From: Azospirillaceae bacterium
GTDB lineage: Bacteria; Pseudomonadota; Alphaproteobacteria; Azospirillales; Azospirillaceae
Reading direction: 5' to 3'
Assembly (NCBI GenBank): GCA_035645145.1
Contig: DASQNC010000002.1
Coordinates: 142,210 to 206,209 of the forward strand
Length of the DNA stretch: 64,000 bases
Part shown: piece by piece, positions 25,788 to 35,989 of the stretch
Layout of the letters: each line of letters starts with the position of its first letter
Numbering within the stretch: position 1 is the stretch's first letter
Translations under genes and position numbers: made by a program
Notes under the pieces: generated by a model
Databases searched by the model: none
What the model saw: only the letters and a program-made list of their open reading frames with translations
Told to the model about the DNA's origin: nothing

Positions 25788-26160
25788 GGTCTTTCTTTCG
25801 TTTCCTCGTGCCCGTCGCAACCGGCGTCAGGCACACGCGGAGAGAGCATCCGACCCCAAGAACCGGACTGAAACCGACTGGATGAACGATGAAGTCCCGC
25901 TTAGACGACCTGGCCCGCGCCGTTCTGCCCGTTGGGCGCCCCATTGGTTACGCAACCTGCCGGTCACGCCGCCTGATGGTTGCCACGTCCGGGCACGATA
26001 CGCGCAAGAGGCACCTGATAAGCGTCAAAAACCCCCGTTTCGTCCAGTGGAATGTTGAATGTTTCTCGAAAATTCTCTGGGACTGCCCTCGCGTCCTAAT
26101 GAACGCGGCGGCCTGTGAACTATTCCCGACCTGTTCCGACGATCCGCAGGAATCGCGCCC
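25788..26160. other. Intergenic region upstream of the glucan synthase
   Basis: About 370 bases with no credible gene; short open frames here have no domain or RBS support. The stretch 25960-26110 is more AT-rich than its surroundings and probably holds promoters for the minus-strand glucan synthase and, in the other direction, for the structured RNA that follows. Confidence 0.5.
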
Positions 26161-26312
26161 TCCCGTTGGGAGGTGTTTGGTCCCTGCGTCCTTGGGTTAC
26201 TCAGACCGGAGCGGGAACACCGGCGCGCGCAGGTGGTTCCGATCTCTGCCTACCGGCAGAGCGTGCGTGCGAATGTCGCACCTCGGTTAAGGCCGAGGAG
26301 TTGCCTCCTCCA
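26161..26312 (+). ncRNA. ssrS: Probable 6S RNA
   Basis: A rod-like fold can be drawn. An outer stem is GGAGG (26169-26173) with CCTCC (26304-26308). A large open bubble follows, then an 8-bp stem CGCGCGCA (26224-26231) with TGCGTGCG (26264-26271), capped by CTCTGCC-TACC-GGCAGAG (26244-26261). On the right side of the bubble is a small hairpin CCTCGG/CCGAGG (26281-26298) followed by GTTGCC, very like the CACCTTG...CAAGG...GCC part of enterobacterial 6S RNA. 6S RNA binds the housekeeping RNA polymerase in stationary phase. Ends are approximate; the call is from structure and recalled similarity. Confidence 0.5.
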
Positions 26313-26347
26313 CCACCTGCACGTGGGAATCCTTGGGGCCAAAAAGA

Positions 26348-26381
26348 AACGGCGACCGCACCGGATGATGCGGTCGCCGTT
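26348..26381 (-). terminator. Rho-independent terminator of typA
   Basis: A 13-bp stem (26348-26360 with 26369-26381) and an 8-base loop are followed on the minus strand by TCTTTTT, a clear intrinsic terminator 41 bases past the typA stop. It could also end the plus-strand RNA, though the plus-side tail is weak. Confidence 0.85.
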
Positions 26382-26422
26382 CCATCAAAACCGCCGCGGC
26401 GTGCGGCCGTTGCCGTGGATCG

Positions 26423-28246
26423 TCAGCTGGCGGCGGCCTGGCGGTCGGCCTTCTTGCGCTCGTTCGGGTCGAGCAGCTTCTTGCGCAAGCGGATGGACTT
26501 GGGCGTGACCTCCACCAGCTCGTCGTCGGCGATGTAGGACAACGCCTTTTCCAGCGTCATCCGGATCGGCGGAGTCAGGCGCACCGCGTCGTCCTTGCCG
26601 GCGGCGCGGATGTTGGTCAGCTGCTTGCCTTTCAGCACGTTGACTTCCAGGTCGTTCCCGCGGCTGTGCTCGCCCACGATCATGCCCTGGTAAACCTTCC
26701 AGCCCGGCTCGATCATCATGGGGCCGCGGTCTTCCAGGTTCCACAGCGCGTAGGCCACCGCCTCGCCGTCGCCGTTGGAGATCAGCATCCCGTTCCGGCG
26801 GGCCGCGATCGTGCCCTTGAACGGCGCGTAGCTGTGGAAGATCCGGTTCAGCACGCCGGTGCCGCGCGTGTCAGTCAGGAACTCCGACTGGTAGCCGATC
26901 AGGCCGCGTGACGGCATCAGGAACACCAGGCGCAGCTTGCCGCCCCCCGACGGGCGCATCTCCAGCATCTCGCCCTTGCGCTCCTGGAGCTTTTGCACCA
27001 CGACGCCCGAGTATTCCTCGTCGACGTCGATGGTGACCTCCTCCATCGGCTCCAGCTTCTGGCCGGTCTCGGAATCGGTCTTCAGCAGCACCCGCGGGCG
27101 CGAGATCGAAAGCTCGAAACCCTCGCGGCGCATGGTCTCGATCAGGATGCCGAGCTGCAGCTCACCACGGCCCGCCACCTCGAAGCTGTCCTTGTCGTCG
27201 CTCTCGGTGATGCGGATGGCCACGTTCCCCTCGGCCTCGCGCAGCAGGCGGTCGCGGATGACGCGGCTGGTCACCTTGTCCCCCTCGGTGCCGGCCAGCG
27301 GGCTGTCGTTGACCAGGAAGGTCATGGCGATGGTCGGCGGGTCGATCGGCTGCGCCTTCAGCGGCTGCTCGAGCGAGGTGTCGCACAGGGTGTCGGCCAC
27401 GGTCGCCTTGGTGAAGCCCGCCAGCGCCACGATGTCGCCGGCCTCGGCCTCCTCGACGGGGACGCGATCGACCCCGCGGAAGGCCAGCACCTTGGTCACG
27501 CGGGTCTGTTCGACGACGGTGCCGTCCGGGCTGAGGGACTTCACGACCATGTTCGACTTGACCCGGCCGGACTGGATGCGGCCGGTCAGCAGGCGACCCA
27601 GGTAGGGGTTGGCCTCCAGCGTCGTCGCCAGCATGGCGAAGGTGCCCTCCGGGTCCACCTTCGGCGCCGGCACGTGGCGCTTGATCAGCTCGAACAGCGG
27701 GGTCAGGTCCTTGTGCGGGCCGTCCACGGTCTCCGACGCCCAGCCCTGGCGGCCCGAGGCGAACAGCGTCGGGAAGTCCAGCTGCTCCTCGTTCGCGTCC
27801 ATCGAGGCGAACAGGTCGAAGATCTCGTCGTGCACCTCGTGGGCGCGCGCGTCCGGACGGTCCACCTTGTTGATCAGGACGATGGGCCGCAGGCCCAGCT
27901 TCAGGGCCTTGCCCAGCACGAACTTGGTCTGCGGCAGCGGGCCTTCGGCCGCATCCACCAGCAGGACGACGCCGTCCACCATGCTCATGATGCGCTCGAC
28001 CTCGCCCCCGAAGTCGGCGTGGCCCGGGGTGTCGACGATGTTGATGCGCAGGCCGTTCCACTCGACCGAGGTGCACTTCGCCAGGATGGTGATGCCGCGC
28101 TCGCGCTCCAGGTCGTTGGAGTCCATCACGCGCTCTGCAACCTGCTGGTTCTCGCGGAACGCGCCGGATTGCTTGAGGAGCTGGTCGACGAGAGTGGTTT
28201 TGCCGTGGTCGACGTGCGCGATGATCGCGACGTTGCGGATGTCCAT
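26423..28246 (-). CDS. typA: Ribosome-associated GTPase TypA/BipA
   Basis: 607 residues, the family's normal length. It is an EF-G-like GTPase that binds the ribosome and helps 50S assembly and growth under stress or cold. G motifs are intact: AHVDHGKTTL (P-loop), DTPGHADFGGEV (G3) and NKVDRP (G4). The C-terminal BipA-specific domain (YAPFKGTIAARRNGMLISN..., EVTPKSIRLRKKLLDPNERKK) is complete. The ATG of MDIRNVAIIAH at 28246 is chosen over the longer frame, and GGCAGGAC precedes it. Confidence 0.97.
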   Translation of the reverse strand: MDIRNVAIIAHVDHGKTTLVDQLLKQSGAFRENQQVAERVMDSNDLERERGITILAKCTSVEWNGLRINIVDTPGHADFGGEVERIMSMVDGVVLLVDAAEGPLPQTKFVLGKALKLGLRPIVLINKVDRPDARAHEVHDEIFDLFASMDANEEQLDFPTLFASGRQGWASETVDGPHKDLTPLFELIKRHVPAPKVDPEGTFAMLATTLEANPYLGRLLTGRIQSGRVKSNMVVKSLSPDGTVVEQTRVTKVLAFRGVDRVPVEEAEAGDIVALAGFTKATVADTLCDTSLEQPLKAQPIDPPTIAMTFLVNDSPLAGTEGDKVTSRVIRDRLLREAEGNVAIRITESDDKDSFEVAGRGELQLGILIETMRREGFELSISRPRVLLKTDSETGQKLEPMEEVTIDVDEEYSGVVVQKLQERKGEMLEMRPSGGGKLRLVFLMPSRGLIGYQSEFLTDTRGTGVLNRIFHSYAPFKGTIAARRNGMLISNGDGEAVAYALWNLEDRGPMMIEPGWKVYQGMIVGEHSRGNDLEVNVLKGKQLTNIRAAGKDDAVRLTPPIRMTLEKALSYIADDELVEVTPKSIRLRKKLLDPNERKKADRQAAAS

Positions 28247-28517
28247 TGTCCTGCCTTCAGTAGACTGGGCCGTGTCGTGGCCGGGCTTCCGTTGCCCGCC
28301 TCCGGGCCGGAGCCGTTCGTGTTGCGGTGCAGCAACGCGAGCGGCCGCGCTTAAGTAGGGTGTCGGGATGCGCCATTGCAAGGTCACCGTTTCGATGTTC
28401 GTCCCGGCAACCCCGGCACCTCCGCCGCGTTCAATGTCGGACCGTATGCCGGAATAAGGTTACGTTCTCGTGAATGTGCCGCCAGGGCCGGGATCGCATC
28501 GGGGGACGGAATAGGGG

Positions 28518-30494
28518 ATGGGGCGGAGGAAGACCGGTACCTGGGGAGGGCGCATCCCGGTGCGCCTGGGTGTGGCCGCATGCGCCGCGGCGCTGGTGTC
28601 CATCTCGCAGGGCCCCGTGTCGCGGGGCTTGGCGCAGGAGGCGACGGTTCCACCGCCGCCGATCCCGCCTCCGCCCGCCGACGCCCCGGAACCGGAGGCC
28701 GGCACATTCCCCTACGAGGTCCGCCTGGAGGGGGTGGACGGGGAAGGCGAACTGGAAGGGCTGATCCGCGAAGCCTCATCCCTGATCCGGTTGCAGGACG
28801 AACCCCCACCGAGCGCCGCCGGTCTGCGCCGCCGCGCCCAGACCGACGAGGCGCGCATCGTCCAGGCCATGCGGTCGCTGGGGTACTACGACGGCGTGGT
28901 GGACATCGCGGTGGACCCCGACGCGACCCCCGCCGTCGTGACGGTCGGCATCACCCCCGGCCCGCGCTACACCTTCGACGTGGTCGAGGTGGTCGCCGCC
29001 GACGGCCGCCCTCTGCCGATCGATCCGCCGTCGCCCGCGGACCTCGACCTGGAGAAGGGCCGGCCGGCCCTGGCGCGGCAGGTCGTGGCCGCGCAGGAGC
29101 GGCTGGCCGACGCGTTCGCCAAGGCCGGGCGTCCCTTTGCACGGGTGGTGGACCGCCGCGCCGTGGTGGACCACGGCAAGGACGCCATGGACGTCACGTA
29201 CGTCGTCGATCCGGGGCCGCCGGTCCGCTTCGGCGGTATCGTGGTGAACGGGCTCGAGGAGGTGAACCGGTCCCTGGTCCAGGGGCGCGTCCTGTGGAAG
29301 CCCGGCGACCGTTACGATCCGCAGAGAATGTCCGACACGCGCCAGGCCCTGCAGGATCTGGAGGTCTTCAACTCCGTCACCACGCAGATCCCGGACCGGG
29401 CGCCCCCGCCGGGACCCGATGGGTCCGTGGACGTGCCCGTCACCATCACCGTGTCCGAGCGCCCCCGCCGCTTCATCGGCGCCGGCATCGAGTACAGCAC
29501 CGAGGACGGGTTCGGCGGCAACTTCTACTGGGGCCACCGCAACGTCTTCGGCGGCGGCGAGCAGTTCCGCCTGACCGGTGAAGTGGCGAACCTGTATTCC
29601 GGGTCGCAAAGCGGCGATGGGACCGTGGAAAGCCTGACCTACCGGTTCGGTGCGCAGTTCCGCAAACCCGACTTCCTGTGGACACGCCAGTCGCTGGTGC
29701 TGGAGGCGGTGGCCGCGGTCGAGCGGCCGGAGGGCTACCAGCGCGAAGGCTTCACCACCACGGCCCGGCTGGAGTGGAAGGCCACCCCGCGGTTGACCCT
29801 GACCTACGGCCTGACCGGCGAGGTGAGCCGCACGCGACGCGATGGCGACGACACCGACGGCGACGGGCGGGGCGACCGCGAGATCAAGGCCACCCTGGTC
29901 GGTGTGCCGTTGGGCCTGGCCTACGACAGGTCCAACAGCCTGCTGAACCCCACCTCCGGCTATCGGGTGTTCCTCAACACCACGCCCTACTACCCGCTCG
30001 CCGGCGGCGACCCGTTCGTCATCAACCGCGTGACCGGTACGGCCTACTACGACCTCCGCGGCGACGGGAACTACGTGCTGGCAGGGCGGGCGAGCGTCGG
30101 CAGCATCCTGGGCGGGGAGGCCGAGGATTCCATTCCGTTCGACAAGCGCTTCTATGTCGGCGGCGGCGGATCGGTCCGCGGCTACGGCTATCAGAAGGCG
30201 GGGCCGCTCGACCCCGACGGTGATCCGATCGGCGGCCGCAGCCTGGTGGAGCTGGGGTTGGAGTTCCGCATCAAGGTCACCGAGAACATCGGCATCGTGC
30301 CGTTCCTCGACGCCGGGACGGTGTCGGGCACCAGCTTCCCCACCGTCGAGGAGCGGCTCAGCCTGGGGGCGGGCATCGGCCTGCGCTACTACACCGGCTT
30401 CGGACCGATCCGCCTGGACGTGGCGGTGCCGCTGAACAAGCGCAGGGAGGACAGCGCCTTCGCCCTCTACATCAGCGTCGGGCAGGCCTTCTGA
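28518..30494 (+). CDS. tamA: TamA/BamA-family outer membrane assembly protein
   Basis: 658 residues. A signal peptide (cut near GLAQ, about residue 40) precedes POTRA domains (about 60-290) and a C-terminal Omp85 beta-barrel ending in ALYISVGQAF, with the terminal aromatic typical of outer-membrane barrels. The barrel lid motif appears as GGGGSVRGYGYQ, the VRGY/F signature of Omp85 proteins. With TamB it inserts certain proteins in the outer membrane or helps move lipids. tamB follows after 115 bases on the same strand. Confidence 0.93.
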   Translation: MGRRKTGTWGGRIPVRLGVAACAAALVSISQGPVSRGLAQEATVPPPPIPPPPADAPEPEAGTFPYEVRLEGVDGEGELEGLIREASSLIRLQDEPPPSAAGLRRRAQTDEARIVQAMRSLGYYDGVVDIAVDPDATPAVVTVGITPGPRYTFDVVEVVAADGRPLPIDPPSPADLDLEKGRPALARQVVAAQERLADAFAKAGRPFARVVDRRAVVDHGKDAMDVTYVVDPGPPVRFGGIVVNGLEEVNRSLVQGRVLWKPGDRYDPQRMSDTRQALQDLEVFNSVTTQIPDRAPPPGPDGSVDVPVTITVSERPRRFIGAGIEYSTEDGFGGNFYWGHRNVFGGGEQFRLTGEVANLYSGSQSGDGTVESLTYRFGAQFRKPDFLWTRQSLVLEAVAAVERPEGYQREGFTTTARLEWKATPRLTLTYGLTGEVSRTRRDGDDTDGDGRGDREIKATLVGVPLGLAYDRSNSLLNPTSGYRVFLNTTPYYPLAGGDPFVINRVTGTAYYDLRGDGNYVLAGRASVGSILGGEAEDSIPFDKRFYVGGGGSVRGYGYQKAGPLDPDGDPIGGRSLVELGLEFRIKVTENIGIVPFLDAGTVSGTSFPTVEERLSLGAGIGLRYYTGFGPIRLDVAVPLNKRREDSAFALYISVGQAF

Positions 30495-30609
30495 CAGGGG
30501 GGCTGGCTTGGCGGGTGTCGGCGTGGGCCTGGAGGGTGGTTCCGCTCGCCACAAATCATCCGTTGGCGTGTTGAAGAGGATTCGCGAACCGACCGAAGGA
30601 CCCACCTTG

Positions 30610-33600
30610 GTGACGGTATCCCTGATCCAACGCCTGAAGGCTTTCGCGTTGGCCGCGGTCCTCGTCGCGGCAACCGCCATCGCACTGCCGCGACCCGCCG
30701 TGGCGCAGGATTGGATCGGGGATTTCCTGGAGCGCCTGGCGTCCAACCAGGACCGCAATGTCGTGATCGAGGGCTTCGAGGGATCGGTCCGCGGCCGTGC
30801 CCGCATCCGCCGCCTGACCGTGGCCGATCCACAGGGGATCTGGCTGACCGCCGAGGGGGTGGTGTTGAACCTGCGGCCGTTGGATCTGGCCCGCCGCCGC
30901 CTGGCCGTGGACGAGCTGAGTGCCGAACGGATCACGGTCGAGCGGACACCGGTGTCCGCCGACGGGGCGAGCCCCCCCGGCGGGCAGGGCGGGGGGCTCC
31001 CGGAGTTGCCGGTGGCCGTCAATCTGGATCGTTTGTCGGTGGGCGAACTGGTCCTCAAGGAGGGGGCACCCGCGGGACCGGCGACGGTCGCGGTCGATGG
31101 GCAGTTGCGCTACGCCACCGACCGCGTCGCCGGCCGTCTCCACCTCGTCCGCAGGGATGCCCCGGGCGAGGCGCGGGTCGAGGGGGACTATGCCCCAGGC
31201 GAGGATCGCCTGGCGCTGGACGTGAACGCCCAGGAGCCTGCCGGCGGCCTGATTGCCCGTGCGCTCAACCTGCCCGACCAACCGCCCGTCCGCATCGAGG
31301 TCAAGGGGCAGGGCCCCTTGTCCGGCTGGCGCGGGACATTGGATGCCGCGGCGGGTGATCTGCTGTCCGCCCAAGGCGGCGTGACGGTGGCCAGGGTCGA
31401 AGGCGGGTACCGCATCGGGGTCGATCTCGGGGCCGATGTGCACCGGCTCCTGCCGCCGCCGGCCGATGCCTTGGCCGGGCCGGGGGTGAGGCTGGCCGGT
31501 ACGGTGGTGACGGGGCCGGGCGGCCGGATCCTGTTCGATGCCCTGCGTATGTCCAGCGCCGCCGCGACCGCCACCCTGGCCGGAGTCCTGGAGACCCAGG
31601 CCGGCCGCCTGGACCTGGGCATCGACGCAACGGCGGGGCCGGACTCCGCCTTGCGCGGGGTCGCCAAGGCGGATTGGCGCCAGTTGCGGATCGAGGCGCG
31701 CGCCGCCGGGCCGCTGCGCCAGCCCGATGTGACGGCACGGGCCACCGTCGACGGGGTCGACGGTTTCGGCATCGTCGCCGATCGCCTGGCCGCCGATGTC
31801 CGTGCCACGCTCCTATCCCCCGTGGACCAGGGTCTGCCCTCGGCCGATCTGACGGCCCTGGTGACGGCCGAAGGTCTCGACACCCCGGTGAACGGGCAGG
31901 TGGGCCCGATGGTCGGGGCCGCCCCCCGGATCGAGGCCCGCGGGCGGCTCGACGGTGCCGCGCGCAAGCTGGCCGTGACCACCCTGACCGCCGATATTGC
32001 CGCCGGGCGGCTGGCGGACGGGGCGGGGACCGCCGACCTGGACAGCGGTCAAGCCGAGTTCCAGGCCCGGTTGCTCCTGCCCGACCTGGCCCGCCTGCGC
32101 CCGCTGGTGCCGCTGGAACTGGCGGGGGATGCGAACCTCGTTCTCAAGGCGGCAACCGGCGGTGCCGGCACTCCGGTGGCGGTGGATGTCAACGGAGTTA
32201 TGGAGGGGCTGCGGCTCGGCATCCCCGCGGTGGATGCCCTCCTGGGATCACGGACAACGTTGGCCGCGGGTCTGCGGCGGACCGAAGACGGTGCGCTGCG
32301 GGGCGAAGGTGTCCGTGTGGACGGCACGCACGGCCACGCGACCGCCGAGGTCGTTCTCGCCGAGGGGCGCCTGTCGGTGGACTGGACGGCCGTGGTGCCG
32401 GACCTGGCGCCGGTGGCCCTGGCGGTGAACGCTCCCGTATCGGGCGGTGTGTCCGCGGCGGGCACGCTCTCCGGTCCGACCGATGCGCTGCAACTGGCCG
32501 CCAAGGTCACCGCACCGGACCTTGCCGCCGCGGGTGTCCCGCTGGGGCCGGCGGAGGTGGATGCGAATGTCGACTTGTCGGGCGGCCTTGGGGGACGGGT
32601 GGCACTCTCCGCCAACCCGAGGGGCGTACCCGCCCGGGTGGCCACGGATTTCCGCCTGCGGGAGAAGCGCCTTGCCCTGGCCAACCTGGCGATATCGGGC
32701 CCCCCGGGCGTGGCGCTGGCCGGCAACGCCACGGTGAACCTGGAGGGCGGCCTTGTGGAGGGCCGGCTGGCGGGGAACCTCGATCGGCTGCAGGCGCTGG
32801 AACCGCTGATCGGCCAGCCGATCGCCGGCCGCGGCCGGGTCGAGTTGGCACTCGACGCCGCCAACGGTGCGCAGCAGGCCGGTCTCCGCGCGACCGCGCA
32901 GGACCTCTCGGCCGCGGGCATGACGGTTCAGGGGGCGGAACTCGTCGCCCGCGTCGTCGACGCCCTGCGCGCACCCCGTGTCGATGCGCGATTGACCGCC
33001 AGCGGGGCGCAGATCGGCGGGACGGCGGTGCGGCGCTTCACCGCCCAGGCCCAGGGTACGCCCGCCGATCTGTCCTTCCAGGCCGACGCGGAAGGGGCCG
33101 CCGGCCGGCCCGAGGCGCCGGCGACGTTGGCGCTTGCCGGCCGCTATGCCGGCAGCGGGGAGGGGCATCGGGTGGAGCTGTCGCGCCTTCGGGGACGCTA
33201 CGCCGATGCCGCCTTCGCCCTGCGCCAGCCGGCCACGGTGCTGGCCGCACCCGGCCGGATCGCCGTGCGGAACCTGTCACTCACCGGACCGGACGGGTCC
33301 GGTCTCACGGCCCAGGGGGCGTTGGAAGGCGACCGCTTGTCGGGCGAAGCCGATATCCGGCGGTTGCCGCTGGCGCTCGCCCGGCTCGTGGCCCCATCCG
33401 CGCCCATGACCGGGACCTTGGACGGGCGGATCACGTTGGGCGGAACCCTGGTTGATCCGCAGGCGACGGCCCGCCTCGCCACCCGCGACGCCCGGGTTGA
33501 TACCGCGGTCGGTGCGGCGGCCGCCTCGGCCCAGGTGGATGCGTCGGTGCGGGGTGGTCAGGCGCGGGCCGATGCCCGGGTCCGGCTGGGCGACGGCAAT

Positions 33601-35061
33601 GCCGATCTGGCCGCCAATGTCGCCGTCCCGGTGCGGGTGAATCTGGCGGAGGGCCGGTTTGCGCTGGGCGAGGGGCAGCCCTTGTCGGGGGCGCTCACGG
33701 GGCAGGTCAATCTGGCGCTCATCAACGATTTCCTGGCCGCGTCGGGCGACCGTGCCGGCGGCCAGGCGACCCTGGACCTGCGGCTGTCGGGGACCCCCGC
33801 CGATCCCCGCTACGGCGGTGCCGTCACGGTGGCGGGCGGGTCCTACAGCAATCTGTCGCTCGGCACCCAGGTCACCGACATCGCCGGCCGGATCGCCGGC
33901 AACGGCGACCAGCTGTCCGTCCAGAATTTCACGGGCCGGACCCCGAACGGTGGCCGGCTTGCGCTGTCCGGTGTGGTTCGGCCGTTGGCGGGCCAACTGG
34001 ATCTGCGCTTGTCCGCCCGCAATGCGCAGCTGGTGCGCATCGACTTGGTCACGGCCGCCGTCAACGCGGACATTTCGGCCGTGGGCGGGTTCGACGGGCT
34101 GCTCGTCGCCGGGCCCGTGGACATCGCCCGAGCCGAAATCCAGGTCCCGGACCGGGCACCGGTGTCGGTGGTCGACCTGTCCGTGTTCGAGGTGAACCGC
34201 GCCCAGGGCCTTCGGGGCCGCGTGCCGGTCCCCGGCCGCAACCCACGGTATGTGGCCGCCACGGCCAATGCCGGGCGGCAGACCGATCCGGCCGCGGGCG
34301 GTGGGGACGCGTCCCTGACCCGGCGCATCGCATTGGACATCCCGATCCGGGCCAACAATCAGATCTTCCTGCGCGGCCGGGGTGTTGACGCGGAACTGCG
34401 CTCCGACATCCATGTCGGCGGCACCGCCGCGGAGCCGCGCATCACGGGCGGCCTGTCGCTGCTGCGCGGCAAGCTGGACGTGCTGGCGCAGAGCTTCGAG
34501 CTGACCCAGGCGGACGTGCGGTTCCAGGGCGATGGCGGCAGGATCGACCCGCAATTGAACGTGGCGGCCCAGGCCCGCAAGCGCGACCTGACGGCGGAGG
34601 TGCGGGTGACCGGCAGCGCAAGCAGCCCGCGGTTCCGCCTGACCTCGCAGCCCGAGTTGCCGCAGGAGGAGATTCTGTCCCGCGTCCTGTTCGACAAGCC
34701 GCTGGGCGAGCTGTCCGCCTTCGAAGCGGCGCAGATGGCCCAGGGCGCGGCGCAACTCGCCGGCGTCGACGGCGGCGGGCCGGGGGTCATGGACCGGATT
34801 CGCCGTGGCCTCGGCCTCGACCGTCTGGAGTTCGGCGGCGGTGGCAGCGATGGCAGCGGTGGACGGGGCGAGGACGGCGGCGGCGGGGTGCAGGCCGGCC
34901 GCTACATCACGGACCGGGTCTATGTGGGCGTGGAGCAGGATTTCCGGGGGGAAAGCCGCGCCCGGGTCGAGCTGGAGGTCTTCAACAACGTCCGCATCCA
35001 AAGCAGCGTCGGTCCCAGCAGCGGCACCGATGTGGGCGTCACCTTCCAGTGGGATTATTGA
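30610..35061 (+). CDS. tamB: Translocation and assembly module subunit TamB
   Basis: About 1483 residues. An N-terminal signal or anchor (LKAFALAAVLVAATAIALPRPAVAQ) is followed by a very long repetitive beta-rich body, as in the hydrophobic-groove proteins TamB/YhdP/AsmA, and a C-terminal DUF490 domain (about 1100-1483) with RITGGLSLLRGKLDVLAQSFELTQADVRFQG and DRVYVGVEQDF. It spans the periplasm as partner of TamA. Start is uncertain: GTG at 30610 or TTG at 30607, both behind GAAGGA. Its last 23 bases overlap the converging oxyR gene. Confidence 0.93.
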   Translation: MTVSLIQRLKAFALAAVLVAATAIALPRPAVAQDWIGDFLERLASNQDRNVVIEGFEGSVRGRARIRRLTVADPQGIWLTAEGVVLNLRPLDLARRRLAVDELSAERITVERTPVSADGASPPGGQGGGLPELPVAVNLDRLSVGELVLKEGAPAGPATVAVDGQLRYATDRVAGRLHLVRRDAPGEARVEGDYAPGEDRLALDVNAQEPAGGLIARALNLPDQPPVRIEVKGQGPLSGWRGTLDAAAGDLLSAQGGVTVARVEGGYRIGVDLGADVHRLLPPPADALAGPGVRLAGTVVTGPGGRILFDALRMSSAAATATLAGVLETQAGRLDLGIDATAGPDSALRGVAKADWRQLRIEARAAGPLRQPDVTARATVDGVDGFGIVADRLAADVRATLLSPVDQGLPSADLTALVTAEGLDTPVNGQVGPMVGAAPRIEARGRLDGAARKLAVTTLTADIAAGRLADGAGTADLDSGQAEFQARLLLPDLARLRPLVPLELAGDANLVLKAATGGAGTPVAVDVNGVMEGLRLGIPAVDALLGSRTTLAAGLRRTEDGALRGEGVRVDGTHGHATAEVVLAEGRLSVDWTAVVPDLAPVALAVNAPVSGGVSAAGTLSGPTDALQLAAKVTAPDLAAAGVPLGPAEVDANVDLSGGLGGRVALSANPRGVPARVATDFRLREKRLALANLAISGPPGVALAGNATVNLEGGLVEGRLAGNLDRLQALEPLIGQPIAGRGRVELALDAANGAQQAGLRATAQDLSAAGMTVQGAELVARVVDALRAPRVDARLTASGAQIGGTAVRRFTAQAQGTPADLSFQADAEGAAGRPEAPATLALAGRYAGSGEGHRVELSRLRGRYADAAFALRQPATVLAAPGRIAVRNLSLTGPDGSGLTAQGALEGDRLSGEADIRRLPLALARLVAPSAPMTGTLDGRITLGGTLVDPQATARLATRDARVDTAVGAAAASAQVDASVRGGQARADARVRLGDGNADLAANVAVPVRVNLAEGRFALGEGQPLSGALTGQVNLALINDFLAASGDRAGGQATLDLRLSGTPADPRYGGAVTVAGGSYSNLSLGTQVTDIAGRIAGNGDQLSVQNFTGRTPNGGRLALSGVVRPLAGQLDLRLSARNAQLVRIDLVTAAVNADISAVGGFDGLLVAGPVDIARAEIQVPDRAPVSVVDLSVFEVNRAQGLRGRVPVPGRNPRYVAATANAGRQTDPAAGGGDASLTRRIALDIPIRANNQIFLRGRGVDAELRSDIHVGGTAAEPRITGGLSLLRGKLDVLAQSFELTQADVRFQGDGGRIDPQLNVAAQARKRDLTAEVRVTGSASSPRFRLTSQPELPQEEILSRVLFDKPLGELSAFEAAQMAQGAAQLAGVDGGGPGVMDRIRRGLGLDRLEFGGGGSDGSGGRGEDGGGGVQAGRYITDRVYVGVEQDFRGESRARVELEVFNNVRIQSSVGPSSGTDVGVTFQWDY

Positions 35062-35989
35062 CGGCGTGGATCGCCGGGGGATCCAGCCCCATGCCCGGGG
35101 GCAGGTTGCCGGCGAGCCACGCCCCCAGCATGCGGTATTCGTCCGCACGCGGGGCACCCGCGCGCCATGCCAGGCCGATGCGCCGGGTCGGCCCCGGCGG
35201 CTGGAAGGGGCGTAACGCCACCTCCTGCGCCATCCCCCCTTGCCCGGCCAACCCGGGCAGCAGCGTCACGCCCAAACCCCCGGCGACCATGGCCCGCAGC
35301 GTGTCGAGCGACGTGGCGGCGAAATCGTCCCGGTCGGCTGCACCCGCCCGGTGGCACACGGCCAAGGCCTGATCGCGGAAGCAGTGGCCCTCCTCAAGCA
35401 GCAGGAGCCGTTCGCCGCCCAGGTCGGCCTCGGTCAGGGCCGGCTTGGCCAGGAGCCGGTGGTTGCGGGGCAGTGCAACGACGAAGGGCTCGTCGAACAG
35501 CGCCAACGTGTCGATCCCGTCCTCGTCCAGCGGCAGTGCCAGCAGCAGCAGGTCGAGGTCGCCGCTGTGCAGCCGCGTCACCAACCGGCCGGTCAGATCC
35601 TCGCGCAGGTAAAGCCGCAGGTTCGGGAACGCGGTCCGCAACGTCGGCAGCAGCGGCGGCAGGAGGTACGGTCCAAGGGTCGGGATGACCCCCAGCCGCA
35701 GCTCCGCGGCGAGCGGTTCGGCCACCGCGCGGGCAGTGTGCGTCAGGTCCGCCACCAGCCCCAGGATCCGTCGTGCCCGTTCCACGACCGCGCGGCCGGC
35801 GGGGGTGAACAGGATGGCGCGGCGGTTCCGGCGCTCCACCAGTGTCACACCAATCGCCGCCTCCAGTTCCTGGATCTGGGCGGACAGGCTGGGCTGGCTG
35901 ATGTTGGACGCCTCGGCCGCGCGGCCGAAATGGCCCGTGTCGGCCAGGGCCACGAGATAGCGCAGCTGACGCAGGGTGATGTTGTTCAA
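35039..35989 (-). CDS. oxyR: Hydrogen peroxide-sensing LysR-type regulator OxyR
   Basis: 316 residues. An N-terminal LysR winged HTH (LRQLRYLVALADTGHFGRAAEASNISQPSLSAQIQELEAAIG) is followed by the effector domain. The peroxide-reactive Cys203 and its partner Cys212 lie in EEGHCFRDQALAVC, nine residues apart as in E. coli OxyR (199 and 208). It faces ahpC-ahpD, its expected targets. The apparent start is a TTG at 35989 inside an OxyR-type palindrome; no ATG fits the family N-terminus. Confidence 0.95.
   Translation of the reverse strand: MNNITLRQLRYLVALADTGHFGRAAEASNISQPSLSAQIQELEAAIGVTLVERRNRRAILFTPAGRAVVERARRILGLVADLTHTARAVAEPLAAELRLGVIPTLGPYLLPPLLPTLRTAFPNLRLYLREDLTGRLVTRLHSGDLDLLLLALPLDEDGIDTLALFDEPFVVALPRNHRLLAKPALTEADLGGERLLLLEEGHCFRDQALAVCHRAGAADRDDFAATSLDTLRAMVAGGLGVTLLPGLAGQGGMAQEVALRPFQPPGPTRRIGLAWRAGAPRADEYRMLGAWLAGNLPPGMGLDPPAIHAVNNPTGR

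Noticed and set aside
22984..25944. 986-codon open frame overlapping the GH17-GT2 gene on the same strand in another frame
   Set aside because: Arg/Pro/Gly-rich frame-shift shadow of the real gene; the real frame has a signal segment, two catalytic domains and membrane helices.
25889..26290. 133-codon open frame between the glucan synthase and typA
   Set aside because: No RBS or domain support, and it runs through the strong hairpins of the 6S RNA candidate, so non-coding content explains the region better.
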